Shown one piece after another: positions 46,183 to 57,690 of a stretch of 64,000 bases of DNA. Numbering within the stretch: position 1 is the first letter of the stretch; every line of letters begins with the position of its first letter. The DNA comes from Panopea generosa (lineage: Eukaryota; Mollusca; Bivalvia; Adapedonta; Hiatellidae), in assembly GCA_029582155.1 (NCBI GenBank), contig CM055895.1:54750464-54814463 (forward strand), in the 5' to 3' direction. The translations under genes and the position numbers were made by a program. The notes beneath the pieces are model-generated. The model ran no database searches, had not been told where the DNA came from, and saw nothing but the letters and a program-made list of their open reading frames with translations.

Positions 46183-49100
46183 CTGAATTTAACAAGTTCA
46201 GTTCGCAGACCTACTACGACATCTTGAAAAACGGGTTCGGTTTCGCTGCATTGTCAAACTTATTATTTTAACCTAATAAGGTCGATTGAAATTGAAGAAA
46301 CTTAACCTTATAATAAACACTTTAATCCACAAACATTTGGACAACTTAAATGTATCTAGAGTGGTCTTCTATAATGAAAATCACTTAATGTTATTGGCAA
46401 TAGATCATTAGTGCAAAGAGGCAGCTGCCACATACAGAAACTTTGCTAGAGTAGGCATTATGCGGTTTGCAGTATCGTCATATCCCCTGAGCAAATATTG
46501 GTCTATACATCAAAGTTCACTTTGAATGCTACTAATGAATGTAAAAAGCAATGGGAATGCACGAGCCTGCCTTAGGCCGTGTAATTTCATTGCGTATTCA
46601 ATCAGGATACATAATTTGTTACGATATTCATCATCGGTAAGAATAATGCTAGTATGAAAAATAATGATGGAGGTTTAAATACATACGTTGTGAATAACGA
46701 CTGAAATGAAGTCGGGCTGAGTTGTTTTTTTATTTCTAATTGTTCATTTTTTTTTGACCAGGTAGTCTAATTGTAACAAATGGGATTTTCCCTAGATTCG
46801 TGTGAAGTTTCATGTTCGTAATCATGTTTTTCCATCGCATGTCGTTGATAAGAGTATAATGGAGTGTTTCATACGATGGACAATGGCACTTCCTTGTTGT
46901 TGCATTGCTATTGTTTAAGGTGAAGTATCGAAAAACGTGTATGCTTATATAGTGCATAAGCAGGCTGAACAGATAAGGAAGTGCAAGGAGGTGGAGTCTA
47001 ACGTATTTTAGTAAACATCAGTGGTCATTTGTGTTCTAATGGTCAATAGTTTAACTACTAGGGGAGTACATTTGCTTTACGAGTAATAGAAGAAGCTATC
47101 ATTAAAGAACATAGGTGAGCCCGTGACACATATTAATACTGTAAATATTTGACATGTACCTGGCTCGAACCTCGCGGTAATTGGTAACGAAGTAAATTAA
47201 AAATGAAATATAACAACCCGTGTTGAAGGTTTAGTCCGGTGAGTTAGTTGTAAGCGGAATATAGCAATAAAGTTATTGACTCAAACTTAATTTAACATGT
47301 GATAAGGTACAAATAGTGTAAAATGCAACCACATTGAGGTTATGCCATACACACCAACGCGCGTGTGTATTTATATTTGTAATGAGATATGGAAATACAT
47401 TATGCTTTAACTTTTTAAATTCCCGACAGTTTAGCACAGTCGCCTCGCACTAGAGAATGACCAGGAAGCTGATGCGTGTCTCAGTGTCCACCTACGTAAA
47501 CATTCGGTACGTGATTGTAATAGCAGAGACTTCCACTTAAGCGGTAGTAGATTGGGAAACGTTAAATATAAACATTTCTTTTTAAATACGTATTTCAAAT
47601 CTTAGTTTCCATATCAGTAGAAAGTCTACCAGGAGTATTTTATTATACGAGTCATTATTTAACACTCTGACTTCTGTTATATTATTTTAATAATGGATTG
47701 TATATCATTAAAAAGGAGTGTAAGTACATAATGTCAATATTCCTCGTTAGATCATCGACACATAAATACACTTGTACTGTTATTATTTAAGTTGACGTAG
47801 GAAAGGTCATATATACGATAAGCGTACCTTGGGGCAATTCTTATATGTGATATATCGTATGTGTTCACGATCGCTATAGTTGTCGCCACTGAGTGGATAT
47901 ATAGTCAATATTGCGTTTACTCTCAATAGATAGACAGTGTAACCCTATCATATAGCACTGAACGAGTGTGAAATCCTTTTGTGAAAAGTGTACAAAATTG
48001 ACACTACTGTCGGATTTTAATAAACTGTTTTATTGACGTACCACTTTTAAGATTCTTTTGATTTTATGGAGTAAACATGTAGATATTTGTACAGAGATAT
48101 TTTCATTGAAGTGTGGTGTTGACGGAGTGTTGAAATTAAACAGTGTCTAATTGTTATGTTGTGACATTGCTTATTGGATTAATGCGACTTTTATCGTTAA
48201 GCAAATTAACAAGGTCCTGACATGGTCATGTTATTAACGTGGTAGGGCAATAAATCAATGTATAAAATGATAAGGAAAAATTAAAACTGTGTAAAACATC
48301 AAGGATTATAAGACGTTTTGGTAAAATGTACCGTCATTATACCTATTAGGTATGTATGGAAAATTGATAATTATGTAGAACAAAACGAGTTAAAAATCTA
48401 ATTATAACACATCAACAAATCATCATTTTTATAGAGTAGAATATGATAAATGGATCCGGTGGTAGGCAAGAACACAACCACGAAGGAAAGATAGAAGAAT
48501 CGGTTTTATTGAGTCTGTTAATTTGGGGTAATGAAATATAAACCGCTCTTCATTATTTATACACATATTTAGTTCAATTATCTATATCTAACATTTAACG
48601 TGTGTTTTAAGTCCATGCATACCATTAACACATGATTTGCCCTTTTGATAATCACAGTCTTATTTGAAATAATTGTAAAAAATGTTTGCTATTGCAGGTA
48701 TACTTTCTTGTGACACCTTTTGTTAGGAAGTACTTATTTTAGCTCAAGTGAAATAGATATCTACACTTGCTTCAAAAATCCTTTTTGCAATGATCCCTGA
48801 TTGTGTTACAATGTTGTCAAGTCGTTTGAAAGGTGTAAAAATGACTTATCTCTTATTTCTAAAAATAGATATTTGAGATATTGCTTCACGAAATAACAGC
48901 TATATGAATTTGGAAATTTGATTTATGCATTTATTAACAAGCACAAAGGAATGCATTGATATAGCAATAATTATATAATAATAAAATTAAAACTAATCCC
49001 TCAATTATCTAGATAGGTTTCAACTGAAATCAAAGGATTCATAACCTTGTAGCGTGTTTTCAAAAGAAAGTATTGTTGAGCAAACTACGTAATACCATTT

Positions 49101-49575
49101 GTGCAATATACACTTCCCAATTGAACTCGCTTTAAAATAGACAGTGACAGATATATTTGATATGTTTTTTATTCAAAGTTAGTCACTATAAAGGATTTAA
49201 TGATATTCTGATATGTAAGTAATAAAGTTAATAATATGTTATTGAAATTATAAATTATGAAATTATAAATGACGTTTAGTCAGATGTTGGCGTACGGTAC
49301 GTAACACGATGTAACGTTATTTTACGTAACGGGTTTCGGCTTTAATTAACGGTTCAGTCATTATTTTCGTCTATATTAACGTAGATAGAAATAGCAAAAC
49401 ATTTTTTTTAGATTACAAAAAAACCCTTGAATGGTGGGTACTGTTTCTTGTTCTTGCAAGTCGAATTTATATTTATTATTTAATTTCATGCATTTTTATT
49501 AATTAGAATATAAAAAGCATTTCATATAACATGGCCGTTTAGTTGTGATTAAATTTTAACGGTGTTCTGATCGCC
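46183..49575. other. 3.4 kb of AT-rich unique sequence, no gene seen
   Basis: The longest repeat-poor stretch of the right half. No open frame with motif, no splice-flanked exon, no RNA gene recognised. ACGTAAC words recur at 49298-49330. Confidence 0.45.
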
Positions 49576-49953
49576 GTGTTTTACCGCCGTACTTATGTAA
49601 CAAACCGCAACCCCATAGACGAATGCCTTCCGCTTTTTAATAAATGTGAAGGCTACTTCTGTCCGGTTTTCCCTGACACGTACTGCTGTATCGGATCTGT
49701 GTACCTGTGTCAGGTTTTCCCTGACACATACCGCCGTATCGGATCTGTGTACTTGTGTTCGGTTTTCCCTGACACGTACCGCTGTATCGTATATGTGTAC
49801 TTGTGTCCGGTTTTCCCTGACACGTACCGCTGTATCGGATCTGTGTACCTGTGTCCGGTTTTCCCTTACACTTACCGCTGTATTGGCTCTGTGTACTTGT
49901 GTCCGGTTTTCCCTCTCTTCGTTCTTTCTCTTAAATTTTTCCTCTCTTTATAA
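49576..49953 (+). repeat. 48-bp minisatellite keeping two open frames
   Basis: From about 49660 to 49915, five and a half units of 48 bp: GTCCGGTTTTCCCTGACACG, TACCGCTGTATCGGATCTGT, GTACCTGT. As 48 is 16 codons, the plus strand reads a 16-residue repeat (CPVFPDTYRCIGSVYL) in one frame across 125 codons with an upstream ATG at 49576, and RFSLTRTAVSDLCTCV in a second. Substitutions are spread over codon positions, so I see no sign of selection. Flanks are AT-rich with no splice support. Probably non-coding. Confidence 0.8.
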
Positions 49954-50055
49954 AATTTAGCCCTTTTGGAGGCTGAAGCAAACACCATATCAAAATTCAA
50001 TCCCGTTTGATAACTATATCGTTAAAAACAGCCACTTAAGAATATTCAATATATT

Positions 50056-50056
50056 A

Positions 50057-50095
<39 letters not shown>

Positions 50096-50112
50096 AATTG
50101 ATTGATTGGTTG
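50056..50112. repeat. (ATTG)n microsatellite
   Basis: About 13 units of GATT. This matches the (AATC)n tail of family-D SINEs and may be a relic of one, but no body is recognisable beside it. Confidence 0.9.
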
Positions 50113-50924
50113 ACTAATTGAATCATTGTATGATATGGTACATGATTAAAGTATGTAAATGACAGACTAAATTAAAACATGGACATAGCGAAAGCAATAC
50201 TATCGATGATATAACCAATGATCTCTAATAATTGCACATTAAATGCCCGTTGAAAATGTTACATTATGGCTAGACATCGGAAAAAAACAATAAAATCATA
50301 TCGGACGACATACGTTGTATATATAAACATCTTCTTTAACAACAACAAAACTAGAACATTTAAGCTGGTGCATAAACTAGCAATTAACAATAGTGAGAAA
50401 CTCTTAAAATACGACAAACTTTGTTAAAATTAATTTGAGTCAAATATTATATAGATGTTACATCAGAGCTAGACATTTAATTTCACTCGATATGGAAAGA
50501 AGCTTCATTTTTTTCCCTTTAAAATATATTTTCATTAAAACGATTTAAAGAACTCTTTTAGTTGAGAAAACGGTGAAAGTAGAATAAACAAAAGACATTT
50601 TAAATACGATTTTATATTGAGAGTTTTGAAATTGTTCTTTTGCTTAGAACTCTTGCTTAGAACGGATTTTTAGCGAGAAATCAAAACACGGAATCATTAT
50701 TCATGCGTTTTTCATCATCGGTTTTATTTTTTTTGTAACATCGTACAGTGACGTTTTTTTTGACGTTTTGACGTTTCGTGACATTTTTTTTTAAATATTA
50801 TGAAAACAAATTATTTAAATAATTATATTTTTATTTTGTATAAAAAAAAATGTATAAATATAACTGTTTAAACTTTCTATTCTATCTTTTCAATAAATGG
50901 CGATATTCTTGCAACTTTTATATT
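50113..50924. other. AT-rich unique sequence
   Basis: A local cluster of TGACGTTT words at 50748-50790. No gene. Confidence 0.45.
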
Positions 50925-51075
50925 TCCCCACGATATCTTCCTGGAAAGAACTAGTACTAAGCATATACAGATAAAATGCATTGCGCAAGCATACATCCCA
51001 TTACCTTGGTGAAAGATCGAACCTACAACCCTCCGATATTGGGTCCGCTGCTCTGCCACCAGACAAAGCGCTTCT
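50925..51075 (-). mobile_element. tRNA-derived SINE, family B, copy 4
   Basis: On the minus strand: GCTTTGTCTGGTGGCAGAGC, then box-B-like GGTTGTAGGTTCGATCTTTC, then TATCTGTATATGCTTAGTAC shared with copy 3. More diverged than the others; the CCGCCACGGC block reads TCACCAAGGT. Confidence 0.65.
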
Positions 51076-51145
51076 CTAGGTTTGTTACAAGGAAGCGGTG
51101 CTAAAGTTGCTAAATAATTAAGCATCTGACTTACTAGCCATGTCA

Positions 51146-51316
51146 CAGCATTTGTCTATTTGCAGAGCGTCATATTCGCATGCGAAGGTCGTAGGTTCAA
51201 TCCCCGGTAAGTCACAGCATTTACTTGCACCGAGGTACTAAAAGCGTCGTCGCTTGGTGGTCAGCATTAGGAAGATAGTTCTAGGTCTAGTCGGCCTGAT
51301 GTCAGCATGTGTCTTA
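51146..51316 (+). mobile_element. SINE-A copy 6, partial
   Basis: Starts inside the head (CGCATGCGAAGGTCGTAGGT, TTCAATCCCCGG) and continues to ATAGTTCTAGGTCTAGTCGG, then stops before the AATGTGACTG block. Lies 50 bp upstream of copy 7 in the same orientation. Confidence 0.75.
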
Positions 51317-51366
51317 ATGAAAACTATTGGTGAACTTCAACATTATATATTAGCGAACAGATTGAC

Positions 51367-51691
51367 ACCGCATTGGTGGTTTAGTGGCATAGTGTCCCCT
51401 CGCATGCGGAAGGCCATGGGTTCGATACCCGGTCGGGTCATACAGAATATTTGAAAAATGGTACTAGAAGTTTCCTGGCTTGGCACTCAGCATTTGAAGG
51501 ATATTTCTATGTCTGGTGTAGTATAATGTGACTGAATTGGGTATCATAGTATTATCATGTATTATAATGAATAAGTCTGTGGCTTGATACCCCAGTATGA
51601 CAGCGCTTAAATACTCTCTCAAGTGACACCGTCGCGATGTTTGAAAACTTGTTGAAAGCGGCGCTTATCCCTATAAAACAACAAAAACAAC
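51367..51691 (+). mobile_element. SINE-A copy 7 with microsatellite tail
   Basis: Complete copy: head TGGTGGTTTAGTGGCATAGT and box-B-like CATGGGTTCGATACCCG, body landmarks, end GCGGCGCTTATCCCTATAAA and (ACA)n. A local expansion at 51545-51575 (ATCATAGTATTATCATG...) interrupts the body. Its tail runs straight into the 51693-51897 microsatellite. Confidence 0.9.
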
Positions 51692-51692
51692 A

Positions 51693-51695
51693 TTG

Positions 51696-51736
<41 letters not shown>

Positions 51737-51764
51737 TATAATAATAATAATAATAATAATAATG

Positions 51765-51801
<37 letters not shown>

Positions 51802-51802
51802 T

Positions 51803-51879
<77 letters not shown>

Positions 51880-51897
51880 AAACAAAAACAAAAACAA
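51693..51897. repeat. (AAT)n then (CAA)n microsatellite
   Basis: About 35 AAT units with a few interruptions, then about 27 perfect CAA units and three AAAACA units. Attached to a SINE tail of the same base content. The poly-Ile/Thr and poly-Cys/Tyr frames are artefacts. Confidence 0.97.
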
Positions 51898-53049
51898 CGC
51901 CAACGTATTAGTAAAAGTAAAAAATGATGAAGAACTATGTCAGCATGTACAATGACTATCTCGTCAGTGACATGTATCGAAACCAAAAGCGTGTCACATG
52001 CGTGCTTACGTGACAGTTTCTGTCAGTGTCGGTGTGATATATCAAACATTAATAAAGATGCATGTAATGCTTAAACATCTGTATGCTTCTTACCGAGATA
52101 TGCATGATACACGTTAACAGCTGTTACATGTAGCAGTGTGTATCAAGCGGCATCATTTAATCACTTTTTTGTCTTAAGGAACAAAAGCTACAATTCTCAA
52201 TCATTATATCAAGGGCGAAATGTATTTTTAATACACCCAAGTACTGAACAATAAATGATTGTTTCAATATCAACAGTGTTGTTTTGTAGGGTATTCGTGA
52301 AAACATACGTTCAATTTAGCTTTTATAACAAAAACACTTAGAACCCTTTAAAAAATTAAAATTTAGATCGTTTTTGTTTATTACATCCTTGGTTGCTCTG
52401 GCAACGCGTTTAATGCTGGGCGCAAACTGCATGCACAAAAAGGTACGCCCCTCTAACCATAAACTCATGAACAGCAGTTAAAATAAGAATAACTGCATAA
52501 CTTAGACTGTTATTTTAATTAAACGTGCATTCAATTTGTATACGTTCTTCTTGTTTATTGAAAATAGCTGTATACCCATCAATACATCAAATAATTTTTA
52601 AGTGTATTTAGAAATGTTTAGCAATTACTAATTCAATAGATATCGTTATGCATAATGTAGAATAAGATGCGTCCTATCATTTCTCTTATCTTCTTTTCTT
52701 CAATACTAAAACTGTTAATGTACTGTTAATGCTTAAAGATGTATGCATGTAATTAAAAAAAAAACACATATTTATTTTTTGATTAAGCGTGAAGTCAGTT
52801 TGTATATTTACTTCTTGTTTATTGGAAGTAGCAACATTTCTATCTATCACTAGAACAAATAATAATAAATTTATTAAAAAAACTTCTCGACAGCAGTCAA
52901 CGTAGCCTCGATATAAACAATTGCCATAGTAATACACATTAGTTAACCAGACTAAATTAAATAAAGTAACTAATTAAAAAAAACTATGCTATACATTAAT
53001 CCAAATCATCATCATTTGAGTTAAAACTATTAATATTTAAAACATCCTG
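51898..53049. other. AT-rich unique sequence
   Basis: Two AT-rich segments (52500-52570 and 52780-52850) share GATTAAGCGTG / TTAAACGTGCAT and CTTCTTGTTTATTG words, hinting at an old duplication. No gene seen. Confidence 0.4.
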
Positions 53050-53126
53050 GGTCCTCCTGGTTCGAGTGGTCTAAGCCGTCCTCTCAAAATCACTTATCTC
53101 CATTCGCTAGAGTCGTAGGTTCGAGT
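53050..53126 (+). pseudogene. tRNA-like sequence, family E copy 2
   Basis: TGGTTCGAGTGGTCTAAGCC (box-A-like, Leu/Ser type), CTCTCAAAATCACTTATCTC, then GTCGTAGGTTCGAG (box B), where it breaks off without the 3' acceptor strand. Shares the middle and box B with 14361-14450. Confidence 0.5.
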
Positions 53127-53383
53127 TAAAAAATATTTATTGTTGACAGTTTGCCAGTTATTTGCGAAAGAATGATGGAAGTAGTTTTAGAACCTATAGC
53201 ATGTTAGCGTCCGATTTGATATAATATTGATTGATTTAGGAAAAAAATAATAAATCAATTAAGATACTTAATCTTAATGAGCCTAATCAGTCTGCTTAAA
53301 TAAAATTAAACACTCTAATTCTTTATCTAAACCTAATACAAACTCGTCACTAAAGTATGTTTACAGTGTGATACTCCCACTGG

Positions 53384-53510
53384 TGTTTTACGTTTGTCTG
53401 GGTATCTATATTCATGACGTCACGCCATGTCGAGCTCCGACCCGGGGTGTTTTTCGTTTGTCTGGGGATTTATATTCATGTCGTCACGCCATGTCGAGCT
53501 CCCACCGGGG
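53384..53510. repeat. 64-bp tandem duplication with CRE-like site
   Basis: Two units (53384-53447, 53448-53510): TGTTTTACGTTTGTCTGGGT, ATTCATGACGTCACGCCATG, TCGAGCTCCGACCCGGGG. Unit 1 holds a perfect TGACGTCA (53415-53422); in unit 2 it reads TGTCGTCA. GC-richer than the surroundings. This could be a regulatory duplication. Confidence 0.75.
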
Positions 53511-54274
53511 TGTTTACAAGTCTGTTTAATGCAAGTTTATACAAGTACTTAATAAATAACTAAACTAACTTGATACGTTACCTGTTTCGTCTCTCATGAA
53601 TATGTCAGATCAGCAAATAGCACTCGAGGCTGACATACTCACTCGGTATGTTACAGGTAACCGCATCACATTGGAGGAGTAATATTCCGTATTTATCACA
53701 TACGCGTTTAGCAAACAAAACAAAGAACAATAAAATTAAAATCAATACTTATATAAATCGCTTTATTGTCAAACCTAATTTGACAACCAATGGAATCGCT
53801 TCAATTTTCAAAATTGTGTCGCTCCTATGTTTTAAAACAGGCTACACAATAATTTAATTGTTAAGTTATTTCTTAATCATTAAGAAGGTCGTCATCACTG
53901 CGCACGCGTCAATGACATTGAATAGACTCCGCCTTTGAATCAATTCTGAACGAGTTATGTACAAACTACAAAGCCGTGCGAGCTATGCTTAGAACTGGCC
54001 TTAGCAAACATCCACCTTCAGACTTCAGTTATCTCAGCTCCTGCCCAGAGTCGGTCAAATGACGTCAAACTGTCGGTCCCTGCAATCGCTCCCTTTGGGT
54101 TTCTTAATTGTTTTTTTTTACTTAATGAACACTAACTATTACTTAACTATAAACAGATATTGGCACTGAAACATTATTTGACGTCACAATGTTAACAAGG
54201 AGGAGTCATAAACAATGCGTCAAATCCATTTTTTATAATTATAATGACTAAGATAAAGACGTAACTAAAATAGT
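53511..54274. other. Unique sequence with GC-richer patch
   Basis: 53880-54110 is less AT-rich. Its minus strand reads about 28 open codons (NPKGAIAGTDSLTSFDRLWA) ending in TGA. No family recognised. It may be UTR or a relic linked to the coding-like segment at 54275-54448. Confidence 0.35.
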
Positions 54275-54448
54275 TTAATTAAAATCATCATGCGCTCCAA
54301 AATCAACGAATGTGTTATTGGTGGTGTCTTTTTCTTCGGGAATTTCCGTTTTGATGCTGTAAGTCAGGCGGTACTGCGGAGGATTATGTATCACCAAATT
54401 CAGTGCTAACCGCCGTTTAAACCTTTCACCAAGACCAATACTAATAAA
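54275..54448 (-). CDS. Unrecognised coding-like terminal segment (57 codons, TAA stop)
   Basis: On the minus strand, codons are open from after a TAA at 54449-54451 to a TAA at 54275. They include GLGERFKRRLALNLVIHNPP, then QYRLTYSIKTEIPEEKDTTN, then NTFVDFGAHDDFN. Composition is markedly protein-like (charged, few rare residues) and the segment is GC-richer than its flanks. No methionine begins it. A possible acceptor, TTTATTAG, precedes T-ATT-GGT (about 54442), so it could be a last coding exon entered after the first or second codon base. I cannot name the family. Alternatives: the C-terminus of a decayed transposon protein. Confidence 0.35.
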   Translation of the reverse strand, partial: FISIGLGERFKRRLALNLVIHNPPQYRLTYSIKTEIPEEKDTTNNTFVDFGAHDDFN

Positions 54449-54888
54449 TTATCCCAATCTATAAACTATATTTCTTTATTGTACTCGATGCAAAATAAAA
54501 ACATTTTATATTGATACATAAACATGTCCAAGTGTTCTGTTGTCAAGTAGAGCAGGTTTTGTTTTCAGATCATTACCTGGATATAAACTTGGTAAATATA
54601 ATAAAAAAAATGAAGATTATCACAGTTTATGATTAGAATACATAAACATCCGATGTTCGGATTTATCATCAAACTTACCCATCGCGAGAGTTTAACAGGA
54701 GTTCACCATATCAATTACAAATATCTCCCTCACAGAACTTGATGGATAGTCCACCAATAGGTCAAGCTTCGCTTCAACGTAAACCTGACTTTGCAGCTGT
54801 GATTCTACTTTCATATCCGTTCATTGTTAATGCCAATCAATCAAGACATAGCGGTATTGTCAAGCATAGATCTACCAAAGGCAACAGC
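54449..54888. other. Unique sequence with unsupported plus-strand frame
   Basis: A plus-strand frame from an ATG at 54739 (MDSPPIGQASLQRKPDFAAV ...) follows an acceptor-like ATCTCCCTCACAG. It runs into the duplicated AT-rich segment. A minus-strand donor-like GATGG-GTAAGTTT lies at about 54670-54680. No family recognised for either. Confidence 0.3.
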
Positions 54889-55380
54889 CCAAGTAGCATT
54901 TATTTCCTAGATAGTATGATACTTTATAGGTATATTATGAACATTTCAGTATACTCGTATATTAAATAAAATCATTAGCAAATTAGCAATTGGATGTAAA
55001 ATATAGTCATGTTTTTGCCGTATAATGCGTTCGTTGCTTCTTGGATGGAGATAATACTTTAATACGTTGTTTATATTTGGTGTAACATTGTATGTGTTGC
55101 ATATAAGCACATCATTATTTACAAAAGAAAATAACTCAAGTAGCATTTATTGCTATGATTGTATGACACTTTATAGGTCTAGTATGAACATATTAAACTA
55201 GCAAAGGAACGTAAAATATGATTCTGTGTTTATCGCATATGGCAGTATTCCAGTGGATGGAGATTCTAGTCTCATACATTATACATATTGTTTGGGATAA
55301 TTGAACAATTTTAAAATTGATGCTTTCGTTTTGCATGAGAAAATACCATAATCTTCCATGCTTGTTTTTTTGTTAAGGAA
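54889..55380. repeat. Diverged tandem duplication, about 247 bp units
   Basis: CAAGTAGCATTTATTTCCTA (54889) and CAAGTAGCATTTATTGCTAT (55136) start two units. Both continue with GTATGA(T/C)ACTTTATAGGT, AGCAA..., and TGGATGGAGAT followed by a TTGTTTATATTTGG-like word. Old duplication. Confidence 0.6.
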
Positions 55381-55975
55381 ATTGTTGGGGTGGTGGAACA
55401 CATTTTTCGGTTGTCATTGTAATGCTACTTGGTTGGATATCCCATCATGAATATAAGCAAAATATGTGTGATACTGAGGTTTTCGGTCCCTTCGTCAAAT
55501 AGTCCCAGTTAAACCCATGTACGGGTTGGTTCTAAAGCGTGTGTACGATAATTAAATTACGTAAATTCTTTATATATAGAGTTTGACTCAGCTGACAAAT
55601 TCGATCACCCAAATGAAAGAAGTGAAACTTACATTTTATTGTTATTCTACCACTGCACTACATAAATATGATGAGAAAAGTAGGGGTCGTGTTTCATATA
55701 AGATATTTTCTTTCTGCTCAGTGCGTACACTGTTGACAAAGTGAAAGTAGACTCCCGAAATCATGTATTCATGCCCCAATTTCCATGCATCATTTTTTTT
55801 CTAAATTCACTATTCAAAGATGACAATTCTTTCAAAACACACCAATAATACCATTCAAATAATAAAAAAAAAAATCATTAAAGAAAAAACAAGGATTATT
55901 TATAATCTCCTTTATGCGACCTCCCCATAGAAGCATTTCCTGTTTCCGATGATGGTCTAATAGACGGGGGATATC
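55381..55975. other. AT-rich unique sequence
   Basis: Nothing recognised. GATATCAGGTTCT at 55970 also occurs at 11316, perhaps a small shared repeat. Confidence 0.4.
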
Positions 55976-56150
55976 AGGTTCTGGGATAGACTAGTGGTGA
56001 AAACTTACGATAGAGGTTGCGGGTTCAATCCAAGTCTCGACCAGAGGTCCTCTCAAAAGCAACACTCAGTTCTGGTTTTATTCCGGAAACGAGTTCTTGA
56101 GCAGCGTATATATAGCTCTGAGCGTTCTTCGCAATCGAGGTTAAATTGAA
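55976..56150 (+). mobile_element. tRNA-derived SINE, family C, copy 3
   Basis: Plus strand: GGGATAGACTAGTGGTGAAA, box-B-like GAGGTTGCGGGTTCAATCCA, CAACACTCAGTTCTGGTTTT, AGCTCTGAGCGTTCTTCGCA, ATCGAGG, then an A-rich tail. Confidence 0.75.
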
Positions 56151-56457
56151 AAAAAGAAAACATATAATTAAGTATCTACAATATTTTATTTAAGTTGCGT
56201 GTTTTGATCCGCACGGAAAACAAATATTTTCTCTATTTAAACATATTTACTGTCTGTTATGAATGAATACACAAAAAAAGCTACATCCGTAATGGTGAGA
56301 CCGGTAATCAATTGTGTTGTTCTCGGTAAGGAAGTGGTTAACCTCATCTCATATCCTCAGTTTCGTAGGATCTTGCGAGAGGTGACTATATTAACAGGAA
56401 GAAGTTGGTAAACCTTTTTTTCATCTTGAGTCATTTATAAAAAATATTGACATAAAT

Positions 56458-56458
<1 letters not shown>
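56151..56458. other. AT-rich unique sequence
   Basis: Nothing recognised. Confidence 0.5.
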
Positions 56459-56507
<49 letters not shown>

Positions 56508-56660
56508 TGATGATCATCATAATAATAAAAATAATAATAAATAAAGTATTTATGGTACAGTATTGATAATAATAATAATAATTATTATAATTATAAAACA
56601 ATAATAATAATAAATAAATAAATATTAATAATAATAATGATATAACTTATAATTGATACT
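56459..56660. repeat. (AAT)n-rich microsatellite
   Basis: A near-perfect AAT run from 56459 to 56505 followed by decayed AAT/ATT material to about 56790. Confidence 0.9.
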
Positions 56661-57481
56661 AATTATGATAATAAGAATGACTATAGTAATACTAATAATA
56701 AAATGATGATATGTAATCAAATGCTAATATAATAATACTGATACATATGATTATATATAACGATAATTATAATAATTTAAATAATAAAGTATTTAACGAA
56801 ACAACTAATAAGTAAATCTTCAAAGAGGCCCTCAAACATATATAATACATTATTTACATTAACAGTAAATAAATCAGTCACATGAAAAAACTAAAAACAT
56901 AACAGTATATCACTATTATTATTTATCTTTATCTATAACTCTTCGATATTGGAGATAAGGCTAGTGTTAGTTTCATGTTGAATATCAAAAGACGATAACG
57001 CTCAAGGTTGCAGAATATATCTGGAATTTAGCAATTCAGAATATTAAGCCTGGGTTGTATTATTTAACAAAAAAAAAGTATATGCTCTACTGAATGCGAT
57101 TATCTCTTTTAAAACAGAAATCACACATGTGAACATATGTTTTATTTTATATATCATAACGTTGTTATTTTGTTTTATAAAAGAATGGGAAAGTTGAGAT
57201 TTAAAACAGATATAACATTTGGTGAACACTTGAAATGAAACAACAGTTTCATCTACCAGAGAGATATGTTGACAACTGTGTAACTTTGTTTCATTACCTG
57301 TCCGCCAGGCGTTTTATTTCCGCCTGTAATGTATAGGTCATTATTATGTATCATATCAGTTATATAGACTGTCTGACTGTAGCTTGCCCATCGATCTGAA
57401 CACTAGTATAATATGGTAGCTAATATAAGGAATATATCAGAATAACGTGATGTTTCACGTTTCCGTTTAAACACATGTTAA
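56661..57481. other. AT-rich unique sequence
   Basis: Contains the second copy of the short dispersed motif (CTTCGATATTGGAGATAAGG ... TGTTGAATATCAAAAGACGA, 56940-57000). No gene. Confidence 0.45.
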
Positions 57482-57690
57482 CCGCAGCGGTGGTCTAGTG
57501 GTACAGTGACCGCCTCGCATGCAGGAAGTCGTGTGTTCGATCCGCGGCCGGGTCATACCAAAAACTTGATATCTGATACTAGAAAATCAGCGCTTAGAAT
57601 ACCGTCTTTAGTAGACATCGTCGCGATATGATGATGTGACAGAAAAAAGTGATGAAAGCGACGCTAAACACCATAAAACAACAATATACA
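57482..57690 (+). mobile_element. SINE-A copy 8, internal deletion
   Basis: Intact head (GCGGTGGTCTAGTGGTACAG; GGAAGTCGTGTGTTCGATCC) joined, after GATACTAGAAA, directly to ATCAGCGCTTAGAATACCGT, so about 120 bp of body is missing. The 3' end GCGACGCTAAACACCATAAA is present. Flanks ACACATGTTAA and ATACATACGTTAA could be a decayed target duplication. Confidence 0.9.

Noticed and set aside
51555..51986. Poly-Cys/poly-Tyr frame
   Set aside because: Translation of the (CAA)n/(AAT)n microsatellite complement.
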